From positions 84,936,271 through 85,000,270 of the forward strand of contig CM066737.1 in NCBI GenBank assembly GCA_033961575.1: a stretch of 64,000 nucleotides of DNA, read 5' to 3'. The stretch is from Aselliscus stoliczkanus (lineage: Eukaryota; Chordata; Mammalia; Chiroptera; Hipposideridae). Position 1 is the first letter of the stretch. Every line of letters begins with the position of its first letter. Below the pieces are notes generated by a model. That model worked only from the letters and a program-made list of their open reading frames with translations, made no database searches and was not told where the DNA came from. Of this stretch, positions 34,579 to 46,284 are shown in pieces. The translations under genes were made by a program, and so were the position numbers.

Positions 34579-35245
34579 GTTGACATTCAGTATTACTCAG
34601 TTTCAGGTGCATAGCGCAGTGGTCAGACATTTGCATGGTCTATGAAATGGTCTCCCTGATAATTCCAGTGCCCATCTGGCACTCTACATAATCTTTACAA
34701 CATTATTAATTATATTCCCTAAACTGTATTTCGTATTCCCATGACTATATTGTGACTACTAATTTGTACTTTCTAATCCCTTCACTTTTCCCCCATCCCC
34801 ACCACCTCCCATCTAGCAACCATCAGGTTTTTTTCCCTGTATCTCTAAGTCTATTTCTGTTTTGTTTGCTCATTTATTCTGTTCTTCAGATTCCACATAT
34901 AAGTGAGATCATATGGTATATGTCTTTCTCAATCTGACTTATTTCACTTAGCATAATATCTAGGTCCATGCATGTTGTAACGAAAGATAAGATTTCATTA
35001 TTTTTTCTGGCAGAGTAATACTCCATTGAATAAATGTACCACAGTTTCTTTATCCAGTCTTCTACTGATGGGCAGTTTGCTTGTTTCCATATTTTGGCTA
35101 TTGTGAATAGTGCTGTAGTAAACATAGGGGTGCATATATTCTTCTGAATTAGTATTTTGGATTTCTTTGGATAAATACTCAGGAGTGGAACCGCTGGGTC
35201 ATAAGGTAGTTCTATTTTTTAATTTTTTTTCTTTTTCTTTTCTTT

Positions 35246-35344
35246 TTTTGAGGGCAGTGTCACTGGCCCTCATATGTGGGACCCGAACTGGGGCCACGGG
35301 CTTCCCAAGCCAGCGCTTAACCACCGCACCACTCGGCCAGCCCT
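35246..35344 (-). mobile_element. tRNA-derived SINE, short form
   Basis: Pyrimidine-rich T-tract, GAGGGCAGTGTCACTGGCCC, B-box complement GGACCCGAACT, inverted head ACTCGGCCAGCCC. Inserted into L1 ORF2 sequence, which resumes at TTTTTTAACTTTTTGAGG. Confidence 0.92.
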
Positions 35345-36526
35345 GTTTTTTAACTTTTTGAGGAAACTCCATACTGTTTTCCATAGTGGCTGTACCAGTT
35401 TGCAATCATCCCAACGGTGCACAAGGGTTTCCTTTTTTCCACATCCTCACCAGCACTTGTTTGTTGATTTATCGATGATAGCCATTCTGATCGGAGTGAG
35501 ATGTTACCTCATTGTGGTTTTTATTTGCATTTCTCTAATGATTAGTGATGTTTAGCATCTTTTCATATGCCTGTTGGCCATCTGTATGTCCTTTTTAGAG
35601 AAATGTCTCTTCATGTCCTCTGTCCATTTTTCAATTGGGTTGCTTGTTTTTTTGGTGTTGAATTGCATGAGTGTTTTATAAATTTTGGATATTAAACCCT
35701 TATCAGATGTATCATTGGCAAATATCTTCTATTCAGTAGGCTGTCTTTTTGTTTTATTGATGGTTTCCTTTGCTGTTGAAAAAAACTTTAGTTTGATGTA
35801 ATCCCACATGTTTATTATTTCTTTTGCTTCTCTTGCCTGGAGGGATGTATCAGTAAAAATATTACTAAGGGTAATGTCTGCAAATTTACTTTCTATATTT
35901 TCTTCTAGGAGTTTTATGGTTTCGGGTCTTACATTTAAGTCCTTAATCCATTTTGAATCTATTCTGTGTATGGTACAAGGAGGTGGTCCAGTTTCATTTT
36001 TTTGCATGTATCCATCCAGTTTTCCCAGTATCATTTATTAAATAGACTGTCTTTACTCCAGTGTAAATTCTTGCTTCCATTGTCATAAATTAAGTGACCA
36101 TATATGAATGTATTCCTGGGCTCTCAATTCTGTTTCATTGATCTGTGTGTGTTTTTATGCCAGTACCATGCTGTTTTGATTACTGCAGACTTGTAGTATG
36201 ATTTGATGTCAGGTAGCATGATACCTCCGACTTTTTTCTTATGTCTCAAAATTGCCAAGGCTATCCGGGGTCTCTTATGGTTCCATGTAAATTTTAGGAT
36301 TAATTGTTCTAGTTCTGTGAAAAATGTCATTGTTAATTTCATAGGATTGCATCAAATCTAATCTATATATTGTCTTAAGTAGTATTTTACCCTGAACATC
36401 CTTAAGATGGATGTCTAAAATTCAATCCTATTATTTACAACCTTTCATAGTAAGAAATAGTTAAGCTTGTAGCTCCAGAAAATAAGTAACAATGATCAAT
36501 TTAATATAATCAACAAATACCATGTA

Positions 36527-36681
36527 CAGTAATACCTTGGTTTGTGAGTATAATTTGTTACACAAACAAGCTACTCATATTGCAAGACGTTGCTTGTTTG
36601 CCATATTAAATGTATTAGAAATGTTTGCTCATCTTGTGGAACACTTGCAAGCCAAGTTACTCACATTCCAAGGTTTTACTG
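36527..36681. mobile_element. pogo/Tigger-type MITE, copy 2
   Basis: Left end CAGTAATACCTTGGTTTGTG; the right end complement is CAGTAAAACCTTGGAATGTG. TA at left (36525-36526), with the right TA mutated to CA. Same family and length as 11998-12153. Confidence 0.85.
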
Positions 36682-37733
36682 CATTTTTGTTCAATAGCAT
36701 CTCAAAGTGCTTTTTTTGCTGAAAAGTGATTGTATTCATTTAGTGCTCACAAGTATGAATTATAATTAAGACACATGTCTAAAAATTTGCAATTCAGAGG
36801 TTAGCACACTGGAAAAGAGATCTATTTTTATGACATTGGCACAAGAAACCTCATCCAAACAATTGCAAAAACTCTTTTAGTCAGTTTTGGTAAAGGCTTG
36901 ACATCAGAAAACTTCTGTTTAATGTCTAAATAAAATGTTTAATGTGAGCACAATAAAGTTGCTCTTATGATAAGCCTACATTAAAGCAAGATAGAAATAG
37001 TTTTTATAGTCAACATTCTGCCACTGAATGAAATTACACACTTTCCAGAAAGATATTTATTACCAGTTGCCATCTTTAAAATGACAAATTCAGTTCAAAG
37101 TTTGATTTCAAATATTATATGTAATGAGAAGCATTACTTGCCCTATACATGTTTAAAAAGTGATGCCAAACAAAAGGATTACCATTTAATTTTGCATTTT
37201 CATATAACTTTGGGAAAGATATTTATGCTACCTACCACATTGTAATGGCAAAATTACACGTCTCGTACTTTGCAATTTTTTATTTAACTGTTATTGCAAA
37301 AAGAGCATATTCAGAAGTCAAACAATTTCATTTTCAATGATTTCTGAAAATATCCCTTTGAAAGCATTTCAGGGTAAAGCCAAAGTTATATGTTTCGGTT
37401 GACTTTTATCATTATCCATTTTCTTAAGATAGTATCCCATAACTGTAGTTGGCCTGAGAATTTTTCTAAACACAAAACATTTATAATAAGCTTATTCCAT
37501 TTATACTTTTATAAAATACATTTTAAGTAATTTTCTAAAATGTGAATAAATCAAGACTTAATTTTTAAATGAGAGATCTTTGAGATTTCTCTTTCTTTTT
37601 GAAAATAAGTCAAACTACTTTTTATATCCTGGGCAAGCCAATGTTTGATTTTTATCATATAAATGATATGAAGCTATTTCAGGGCTTCCAACAATATTGT
37701 AACAACTAAGAAATCATTTTAAAATAAAATCCA
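36682..37733. other. AT-rich, nothing recognised
   Basis: No ORF above about 60 codons and no recognised repeat. Confidence 0.4.
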
Positions 37734-38248
37734 GGGCCTGCCGAGCGGCTCAGTTGGTTAAGAGTTGGCTTGGAGTGTGAGAGCTCTTAGCAAGAGGGCC
37801 GCCGGTTCGATTCCCACATGGGCCAGTGAATGCTGCACCAGAGCTGGGCTGCCAAAAGGGGGCAGGATGGCTCAGCTGGTGTAAAAACAAGATTGCCTGT
37901 TCTGTGGTGAGCTATGCCCACCCAAAACTAAGACTGAACTTGGCACCTTGAGCTGATCTGCCGCCTGGATGTCTCAGTGGATAGGGCGTGCACACTTAAC
38001 AAGGCTGCTGGGTTTGACTCCCACATGGGATGGTGGCGATGCCCACCTGCAACTGAGATTGAACTCAGCACCTCGAGCTTAGAGGCCACAAGCTGCCAAC
38101 AGGAAGCCAGACGGCAACTGGCGCCCTCCACAATGAAGGTTGAAGAACAGCAACTTGGCTGGTCCCTTTCCCCAATTCTCCAACACAGTTATCCTCTCCC
38201 AGTTCCCCAATAAAACTCTTTAGAAGAAAAAAATAAATAAATAAATAT
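37734..38248 (+). mobile_element. Trimeric tRNA-like SINE, copy 2
   Basis: Head 1 GGGCCTGCCGAGCGGCTCAG with B box GGTTCGATTCC (37804-37814). Head 2 GGCAGGATGGCTCAGCTGGT near 37861, with no clear B box. Head 3 GGATGTCTCAGTGGATAGGG near 37970, with B box GGTTTGACTCC (38011-38021). The tail has TTCCCCAATAAAACTCTTTA and then (AAAT)n. Possible target duplication AAATAAAATCCAG / AAATAAATATCTAG. Same architecture as 32417-32934. Confidence 0.9.
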
Positions 38249-38371
38249 CTAGTTTTAGTTTGTTTTGTTTATCATAGGAATGTATAATATGTTTTTAAAA
38301 TACAGCTTTTGAAAAATTAAGGGCCATCATGAAAATATGATTGCTTTTTATAATCTCATGTTACATTAAAA

Positions 38372-38770
38372 ATAGACTCTGAATCTCCTATCTACCACTT
38401 CCTGTCTCTGGGACCCGGACCAGGTTATTCAACCCCGCACATCCTCAATTTCCTCTTCCATTGAATGGCAAAATAAATACTCTCTACATCATTGGCTATT
38501 ATGCCATCAATGGGTTATATTGCTATGAAGCCCCTATCATAGAACATACTAAAGACACCAAAAAAAAAAAAAAAGTTAGGTCTCCTCATTATTTTATACA
38601 ATTGGATAAAAATGACTTCAACTCCCAGTTATTTCATTCTCTGGTTGTGTGACCTTGGGTCATTTACTTAACTTCGCTAAATGTCAGGTTTCTTATTTGT
38701 AAAATCTAGATAATATTTAACCTTTCAGGGTGGGGTGTAGGCAGCAAATGAGAATGAATGAAATGCACTC
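38372..38770 (+). repeat. Two MIR fragments
   Basis: 38372-38500 (ACCAGGTTATTCAACC, then CTCAATTTCCTCTTCC) and 38605-38770 (GTGTGACCTTGGGTCATTTA, then TTTCTTATTTGTAAAATCTA) both show the MIR core order. Confidence 0.65.
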
Positions 38771-39284
38771 ATCTAGTAGGGCTCAATTATTGTTTATCAC
38801 TCTTATTTAATATGCGAGCACATATCTCCACCCCATCTTTGACTCTCACATTTGGAAAAACAGTCTTTTCCAACATTGAAAACATCATGTAGGGAAGAAC
38901 TTTTGCATGTTAACACTGTTAATTTAAATTTACCATTTAATTTTTAAATAAAACAGGCTCTAGAAAAAAATCTGTTGGGAAGCTGGCATAAAAGATGCAT
39001 GGTACAAATGTAAAATCTACCGCTTACAGCTCTGAAAACATTCTGTATCGTATTTGAAAGCTCATGCAAATTCTGCTTATGATGATCAGTTTCATTTTTT
39101 CATGTCCTTTAGTAAGTAATTGTTGAACACTACATGGCTCCTTTACTAAGAATAACTAATGTGTGTATAGATAGATTATCTATATATTATATATCTATAT
39201 TACAGACATAGAGAGATAAATATATAATATAGAAATATTTATATATGAATATATATGGGAAAGAATGTATATGTTCTTTGATAT

Positions 39285-39441
39285 AGGAACTAGAATTTTC
39301 CCTGTTTTACAGGAGGAAACTGAAGCACAGGAGAGCTTAAGGAAGTGGTTGACATTCACCTAACAGTGGCAGAGCTGCAATTAGAACCATGTGAGTTTGC
39401 CTGCAGAGTCTTTGCTCTGCATCTCTGTGCCATACTGTCTC
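39285..39441 (-). repeat. MIR fragment, antisense
   Basis: CCCTGTTTTACAGGAGGAAA then CTGAAGCACAGGAGAGCTTA is the typical antisense MIR core. Confidence 0.75.
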
Positions 39442-41104
39442 TTTCTAATGCTGAAAGAAAACTAATGACCATAGCACCCCCCAAAATGATAAGGTATTAC
39501 CTAATGTAAATGTTTGCTTTTTCTATCTGCTCTTTCTCCTCACTATTCTCTTCTTAGTTTGGTAGGGAAATGCCTAAAAGTTATAGCTTGTGTCAATGAG
39601 GAAGCCAGGAAGTGTAATGTGAAATGTTTGGCTGAAATCAAATTTGTATTTTGCTGTCTTGTTCTCATCACCAGTGTTGTCTGTAACATAGATGTAAAAC
39701 ATAAGGGCCAGTACAAGTGCCACTGCTCTTTTGAGTGTTGGTTGCTACAAACCATTTCATGCTCTTTTAGAAGACAGGAATGGTTTGCAAAAGCAGGGCT
39801 TTGAGGCACTTCAGAGAGAGTAGAATTGGTTTGCTAGGATCCTTTCATGGTCCCTGGGACTCTCCTTTTTCTTTTACCATCTCTGCTTTCCCAGGTAGCT
39901 CTGATGTTTCATGACAGCTCTAGCCACCTTCATGGTGTTACCTTCTAGGGTTCTGAGCACTAGACCTTTTTTCTTGCCCTCTGTTCCTCAAATCAAGATA
40001 TGTATTAATGGTGGCTCCAACTCCCAACGATCGGCTAGAGATAAATCTATTCAAGTTAATAGATCAATCAGTGATGACATAAACTACATTTTCTGTTTTT
40101 ACGTGTGGTGATCTGTCCTTTATCTGTCTCCAGACCAACACGTGGCATACAACAGCAGGTATCTGGTCAGTATTGAATGGAGAAACAAATACATTTCAAA
40201 AATAAAATTGCTTCTAAATATTAAAAGATGTGTTCAGTAGTATAATAATAGGAGTGCAATATAATACAAGAACACTATCAGGGAAGATTTGCAGACTTGA
40301 AGAAATGCATGAATTTGACAACTGCATTCTGTCAGGCTGAAGGAAAGATACTCCTAAAACTCCAGTATTTATCAGGAGGCCCACATTTAATTGGCACGAC
40401 ATTAACTTGTAATTCTTTATTATGTGTTAGAGACATAGTTCTACCTGGACGTGCAAGGCAGGCTGTAGATGCTCTATTAAATATAAATTCAGGCTACTTT
40501 AGGAAGAAATCTCTAGTGTGTGATGAGTTTATCCTTGACATTTTATTTCAAGTCTTTATATGTGAATTTTGAACTTCCTGGATATATTTTGCATTTAAAT
40601 TAAGAAGATAAAACTCTGTGTGTGCTTGCATGTGTACATGCACGTGTGTGTGTGTATGTGTGTGTGTGTCTCCGTGTGTCCTGCTTGACCAATCAAAAAG
40701 AATTTGTGTATGTTGTGAGCGGTTGTTTATAGTCAAATCAAAATGTGATTTGATAAGCTTTTTCTCATGTAAGGCATTTACATAAGACTCTCAGATATAG
40801 GGATTTATTATAAACTTTTATTCACATATGCATTTTTAGAAACTTTTAAATTCAAAGCACCCTTCAAAAATGCCTTCCTAATATGTGAGGAATTAAACAT
40901 AGCCTATTGGAATTCGTAGGGTTAGAAAATCCTTCAACAATTTTGAAACTTGAAAACTGAAGGCTTTACATGGAAGCTAAGGAAGCCACCACCACAGTGC
41001 AGTGGATGCAAACAGATGAGCACAGTTGTCTTTGGGACTCATGAAAGATATTTGATTGCAGCATATTTCACAAATTAGCTATGCTAGTGGGATGATTGGT
41101 GCAT

Positions 41105-41609
41105 TAGTGAGGGTTCTCTAGAGAAACAGAACCAATATGATATATATAAATACATAGAAGTTTCCTATGAGGGATTGGCTCATGCATTTATGGAGGCCGT
41201 GAAATTCCATGATCTCCCATCTGTAACATTGGAGACTCAGGAAAGCTGGTGATGTAGTTCCAGTCCAAACCCAGTGGACTGAAACCAGAGGAGCCAATCG
41301 TGTAAGCCCCAGTTCGAGGAAGGCCTGAGAACCAGGAGCACTGATGTCTAAGGGCAAGAAAGATGAACACCCCGGTTCAAGCAGAGAGCAAAGTCATCTG
41401 TTCTCCACCTTTTGATTCTGTTCAGGCCCCCTGTGGATTGCATGGTGCTCAGCCACATTAGTGAAAGCAACCTCCTGGGCTCAGTCTAGTGATTCAAATG
41501 CTAATCTCATCCAGAAACATCCTCACTGACACATTCAGAAACAATGTTGTACCAGCTGTCTGGGCATCCCGTAGTCCAGTCAAGTTGACACATAAAATTA
41601 ACCATTACA
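41105..41609 (+). repeat. LTR-like mammalian interspersed repeat, copy 1
   Basis: Starts TTAGTGAGGGTTCTCTAGAG and ends GACACATAAAATTAACCATT. This is the text of a common mammalian LTR-type repeat, but I do not trust myself to give the family name. A diverged second copy in the same orientation is at 47868-48248. No coding frame. Confidence 0.6.
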
Positions 41610-42354
41610 AGTGGATTACATACAGAAAATGATACTACAACATCATTGTCACATGTAGAGGGAATCAAAAATTACCTGGGCAAGAAGTGTCAGGGAGAAA
41701 AGCATTTCACAGATGGCTAAAGCAGTTAATTAAGTGATATTTTTTTTCCTGGATTTTGTGGTGCTTGCAGTATTTCTCAGCTTTCAAGCTTTCTGATTCA
41801 TTGTCATTTCTTTTCCCATTTTCAATAAATAGTCCTCTTCATACTGAATACTTACTTTTAATTCTATATTCTCTTCTCTTAAAGAGGTGGTGCAAGTCAT
41901 ACAAGCTTTAAGTCCCACAAAGCCTGGATTTTCCCCTGGGTGCACCTGATCACAAATGTGAGAACAGTCTTGCCTTTGGTGTAATATCTACTGCACAGGT
42001 AAGTCCCCTAAATAGATTGCCAATTTTCCAGATACATACTGTGCTTTTTCATCTGGTAGCCATTTCATTGCTACTGCTGGGATGAGGATGGACCTAGTCT
42101 CAAAGTGATGAGAGATGGTAGAGTTAAGACTCTTAATTCAACTAAGTGACTTGTGAATAGTGTAAATATACTGTAGTAAAGCTTGTAAAAATACTGATTT
42201 TGGTTTTGCTTTTCTTTTCATTTTATAATATATTTCTTACAGTGAATGACTGTGTACATTTTAAGCTGTATGTAAGTTTTTTATAACTGACAGAATCTGT
42301 TACATTCTCATAAAGACAAGATAAACATGGAGTACTTTAGTAGGGAATAAAATA
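41610..42354. other. Nothing recognised
   Basis: AT-rich, no supported gene. Confidence 0.35.
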
Positions 42355-42433
42355 TTGGTTTTCGGAAAAGTCATGACGTATTTTTCTGTGTTTTTCGTTG
42401 CAAAAATGCGTCATGACTTTTCCGACAACCCAG
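42355..42433. mobile_element. 79-bp mariner-type MITE, copy 3 (best preserved)
   Basis: TCGGAAAAGTCATGACGTAT on the left and ATGCGTCATGACTTTTCCGA on the right form long inverted repeats, flanked by TA (42353-42354 and 42434-42435). Only about 30 bases lie between the arms, so the whole element could form a hairpin. Confidence 0.92.
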
Positions 42434-42490
42434 TATTAGCTCTGGATTTGAGGAAGCAGAGTTTGCCAGCACAGACTATGCCTCTTTCAG

Positions 42491-42645
42491 GGCCGGCCAA
42501 GTGGCTCAGTTGGTTAAGAGCTCACTCAAGAGTGTGAGCTGAGCTCTGAGCAATGGTGGTTCGATGCCAGCCCGAGCTGAGTTGCCGTTGAGCTGCCAAC
42601 AGGTGGCAGGATGGCTCAGCTAAAAAAAAAAAAAAAAAAAAAAAA
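42491..42645 (+). mobile_element. tRNA-derived SINE, head plus truncated second head (5' partner of a pair)
   Basis: GGCCGGCCAAGTGGCTCAGT head, B box GGTTCGATGCC, then GCCAACAGGTGGCAGGATGG-CTCAGCT and a 24-base A-tract. Together with the SINE at 42661 it is flanked by one duplication ACAGACTATGCCTCTTT (42471-42487 and 42769-42785). Confidence 0.93.
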
Positions 42646-42660
42646 GAGTATGAGTTTCAG

Positions 42661-42768
42661 GCCGGCCAAGTGGCGTGGTGGTTAAGTGCTGGCTTGGGAA
42701 GCCAGCGGCCCCGGTTCGGGTCCCACATACGAGGGCCAGTGATGCTGCCCTCAAAAATAAATAAATAA
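42661..42768 (+). mobile_element. tRNA-derived SINE, short form (3' partner of a pair)
   Basis: GCCGGCCAAGTGGCGTGGTG head, B box GGTTCGGGTCC, tail (AAAT)n. Separated from the upstream SINE's A-tract by the 15-base linker GAGTATGAGTTTCAG. It ends at the shared outer target duplication. Confidence 0.93.
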
Positions 42769-42785
42769 ACAGACTATGCCTCTTT

Positions 42786-43397
42786 GGGCTGTTGATTATT
42801 CTAAGCTGGTTATTTTTAAGAAATGAAAGACTCAGGAAAAACCTTTGACCTTCCCCTTAACTCCCTAAAAGAATTTAGATGGAGGACCTGCCCCAGGAAG
42901 GGAAATATTATCATAGATAATGATAGTTTAATATGAACTAAGTGTGATAGACAGGGAGGAACCTAGAAAGGATGGTTGATCAAAGTCCTCTTTGTGTCCC
43001 ATTTCTTTACCAAACATTTGCTTTTCCATCTCCATGTGAATTGCTTTTCTGTTCTTGAAATCCCAACCCAACCCCTTCCCCCCTTCTCCTTAGCTCAAGA
43101 TGTCACTTAAGCCTCAACTGCCTGATCTGTCCTGGAGTCCTAGAGTATTATGAAACCTCCATATGTACTAAATTTGGTCATTTTCTGCTTTTAATCCATC
43201 CCATGTCAATTTGATTATTAGACCAGCCAGAGGAACTTAGAAGGGTAGAAGGAAAATTGTTTTTCCTCCCCTACAGGGCCGGCAAATCTGACTCAAACTT
43301 GGGCTCACCCTCTTGCTTATTTGACTTGGACCAAGTTGTGTTGCTGCTGAGCCTTGGTTCCTTGTTCGTTAAATGAAGATTTAAAATAGCTGTCTTG
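42786..43397. other. Nothing recognised
   Basis: Spacer with no supported gene. Its last 15 bases are the left target duplication of the next SINE. Confidence 0.35.
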
Positions 43398-43527
43398 GGC
43401 CGGCCAAGTGGCAGGGTGGTTAAGTGCTGGCTTGGGAAGCCAGTGGCCCTGGTTCGGGTCCCATATATGAGGGCCAGTGACACTGCCCTCAAAAAATAAA
43501 TTAATTAATTAATTAAATTAAATATAT
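43398..43527 (+). mobile_element. tRNA-derived SINE, short form
   Basis: Head GGCCGGCCAAGTGGCAGGGT, B box GGTTCGGGTCC, AATT-rich tail. Exact target duplication AAAATAGCTGTCTTG (43383-43397 and 43528-43542), so probably fairly recent. Confidence 0.94.
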
Positions 43528-43542
43528 AAAATAGCTGTCTTG

Positions 43543-43943
43543 AAGAAAGGCTGAGAATTTTAAAAGAGATTTCTTTTTTTAATGAATCCAATATTTGACT
43601 TTGACCCATGATAGGCACTGATGTGATGCATTTGGGTATTGTTATTATCTAAGATATTTTCCATTAAGGAGGAGAATTAGTGGGTCATTTTATGATTACT
43701 CAATATCTGCAGAGCAGGGATGTTCTACTTTATAGGAGGAAGCAAAGGTATGCTTTCTGTAGGCTACCAAATAATTCTTTTAATTCTGTGCCAGAAAATA
43801 GTTTTAGGTCAAGCTACCACTGAAGAAGGCATCTTGATAGGGTCATCTAATTAGAATGGCCTTTACTATATGATAAAGTTGCTCAATTGTTTTGATGTCT
43901 AGCGTCCATACTAAAAGAATTATGGTACTTGTGTCCTATTCTT
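43543..43943. other. Nothing recognised
   Basis: Spacer with no supported gene. Confidence 0.35.
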
Positions 43944-44053
43944 TTTTTTTTTTTTTTTTGTGAGGGCAGTGTCACTGGCCCTCATATGTAGGACCGAACC
44001 GGGGCCACTGGCTTCCCAAGCCAGTGCTTAACCACCACACCACTCGGCCGGCC
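43944..44053 (-). mobile_element. tRNA-derived SINE, short form
   Basis: T-tract, GAGGGCAGTGTCACTGGCCC, inverted head CACTCGGCCGGCC. Target duplication CCTATTCTT (43935-43943 and 44054-44062). A (TTC)n(TTA)n run follows. Confidence 0.93.
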
Positions 44054-44082
44054 CCTATTCTTCTTCTTCTTCTTCTTCTTAT

Positions 44083-45437
44083 TATTATTATTATTGGTTT
44101 CAGATATACAAAACAATGCAATAGTTGTCTTTTTCACCCCTTCAAAGTGACAACCCCCTCCCCCATCCACTGCCCCTTCATCCCCAATATCATACATATC
44201 TATTACAATTCCATTGACTCCATTCCCACACTATACTCAATATCCCATGACTATATATGTATTAAGTTACATTTGACAGATAATATTATTCAACAGCAGG
44301 TTCAGATGTACAGTGCCGTGATCAGGCCTCTACAGCATGCCTGAAGTGGTCTCCTTAACAGGACATGAGTCCATCTAGTCCCCTAAAAAATATTTACAAC
44401 ATAATTGATTATATTCCCCAAACTGTCTGTTGTATCCCTGTGGCAATATTGTAGTTACCAATTTATGTTGTCTAATCCCTTCCCCTTCTCCCTCATGCCC
44501 ACCCCCATCCCATCTAGCAGTCATCAGTTTTTCCTCTGTGTCTATAAGACTTTCTGTTTACATTGCTCGTTTATTTTGTTCTTTAGATTCCACATATAAG
44601 TGAGATCATACAGTATTTGTCTTTCTCTGACTTATTTCACTTAGCATAATGTTCTCTAGGTCCATCCATATCATTGCAAATGGTACAATTCCTTTCTTCT
44701 TCATAGCTGCATAATACTCCGTTGTGTAACTGTACCACAGTTTCTTCTTTTTTCTTTTTTTTTTGAGGGCAGTGTCACTGGCCCTCATATGTGGGACCGA
44801 ACCGGGGCCAGGCCGCTGGCTTCCCAGTCTAGCACTTAACCACCACGCCACTCGGCTGGCCCTGTACCACAATTTCTTAATCCAGTTATCTACCACTGGG
44901 CATTTCGATTGTTTCCAAGTCTTGGCTATTGTAAATAATGCTGCAGTGAACATAGGGGTGCATATATTTTTTCAAATTAATGTCTTCCGGATAAATACTT
45001 AGGAGTGGAATTGCTGGGTTATAAGGTAGATCCTTTTCCGGTTTCTTGAGATTCCACCACACTGATTTCCATACTGGCTGCACCAGTCTGCAATCCGACC
45101 AGCAGTGCAGCAAGGCTCCCTTTTCCCCATAGCCTCGCCAGCAGTTGTTGTTCGTTGATTTATTGATGGTAGCCATTCTGACAGATGTGAGGTGGTATCT
45201 CATTGTGGTTTTAATTTGCATTTCCCTAATGACCAGTGAGGTTGAACATTTTTTCATATTCCTGTTGGCCTTCTGTGTGTCCTCTTTAGAGAAATGTCTC
45301 TTCATATCCTCTGCCCAGGTTTTAATTGGGTTTTCTTTTTTTTTTTTTTGGTGTTGAGTTGCATGAGTGTTTTATAAATTTGTGGTATTAACCCCTTATC
45401 AGATATATCCTTGGCAAATATCTTCTCCCATTCTTAC
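44083..45437 (-). mobile_element. 5'-truncated L1 (3' UTR and ORF2 end), antisense
   Basis: Antisense 3' UTR (GGTTTCAGATATACAAAACA) followed by ORF2. The minus-strand frame 44886-45305 keeps the ordered motifs [20 protein letters not shown], then [20 protein letters not shown] and [14 protein letters not shown]. Further frames at 44606-44953 are split by a SINE (44747-44862). No full ORF2. Confidence 0.9.
44747..44862 (-). mobile_element. tRNA-derived SINE, short form
   Basis: Inserted in L1 ORF2. Target duplication TGTACCACAGTTTCTT / TGTACCACAATTTCTT (44731-44746 and 44863-44878). Confidence 0.94.
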
Positions 45438-46284
45438 TGTCTTATTTGTGACCAGCCAGTGCTTGGTGCACTTCACAACACAGCGCAGATTCACATCATT
45501 AAGATTTAATGAATTAGCTGTAGCTGAGTGACAGAATACATGCTACACATAAAAATATATAGTCACCATGGAAATATGTTTATAAGATATGTGCACATCA
45601 AACTTTGCCATTGCGTCAGCTTTCATTCCTTTTTATAAGAGATTCTATCTAGGTGGCCATATTTGGGGCAGAGGATTCTATCTCTGTGGCTCCAGCTGAT
45701 TGGACTAAGAGTAGGTACTTGACAGCCTTCCTGGGGAATTTAGAATAAGGATATTTTTAGGCTGTATGTGCAGATAGCAGACCTGCAATAATGTATCAAG
45801 ACTAGATGTGGCTCTACAAAAGTTTAAAGTTCTGTACAATCCAAAGTTCTGGGATAATAAATCCTGTTTTTTTTTTCAGAGGAAGCCAGTGTTCCTATTG
45901 GAGGCTCACAAAATAAAAACAAAGGTAAGGCCCTCAGGATGGAGAGAGGGAAGGGAAGAAGGGTGTGAGAGCAAGAACAGGAGGCAGAGAGTAAAAGAGT
46001 GAGAGTAAAAAACTATGCGCCTGATGATTTTCTAGTTTCTGTAAGATTCAACTACGCTTCCAAATATTGGGCCCTGTAAGATTCTCCTACTAGAGACTAA
46101 AATAACTGTCCTACTTATTTTAACTAGTTGGAGTGAATCTCTGTTTCTTGTAACCATGTGATCAATAATTAGAATTCTAACAATTATATATCTTGTGTCT
46201 GCACAGGGTCTCAATTAAGCTAAGGAAGGCATCGTTAGGAATATTTAAAAAGGGCCACTATATTATGGGAAGTTTAAATTACAT
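45438..46284. other. Nothing recognised
   Basis: No supported gene or repeat. Confidence 0.35.

Larger units (their letters stand above)
34300..36365 (-). mobile_element. 5'-truncated L1 (3' UTR and ORF2 C-terminal half), antisense
   Basis: T-tract and antisense 3' UTR at the left. Minus-strand frames 34886-35125 (KLWYIYSMEYYSARKNNEI), 35729-36034 ([20 protein letters not shown]) and 36124-36342 ([20 protein letters not shown]) give ordered ORF2 fragments with frameshifts between them. Contains a (GT)n/(GATA)n run at 34479-34578 and a short SINE at 35246-35344. Confidence 0.9.
38249..41104. other. Spacer with ancient MIRs and simple repeats, no gene
   Basis: Besides the MIR pieces listed separately, it has an AT-rich run at 39160-39255 and a GT run at 40617-40680. 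ORFs such as 39514-39804 have no recognised domain. Frames at 40214-40572 on both strands overlap and look incidental. Confidence 0.4.

Noticed and set aside
37734..38248. True tRNA genes in the SINE heads
   Set aside because: A and B boxes are recognisable, but the heads lack a complete cloverleaf and are embedded in SINEs with tails and, often, target duplications.
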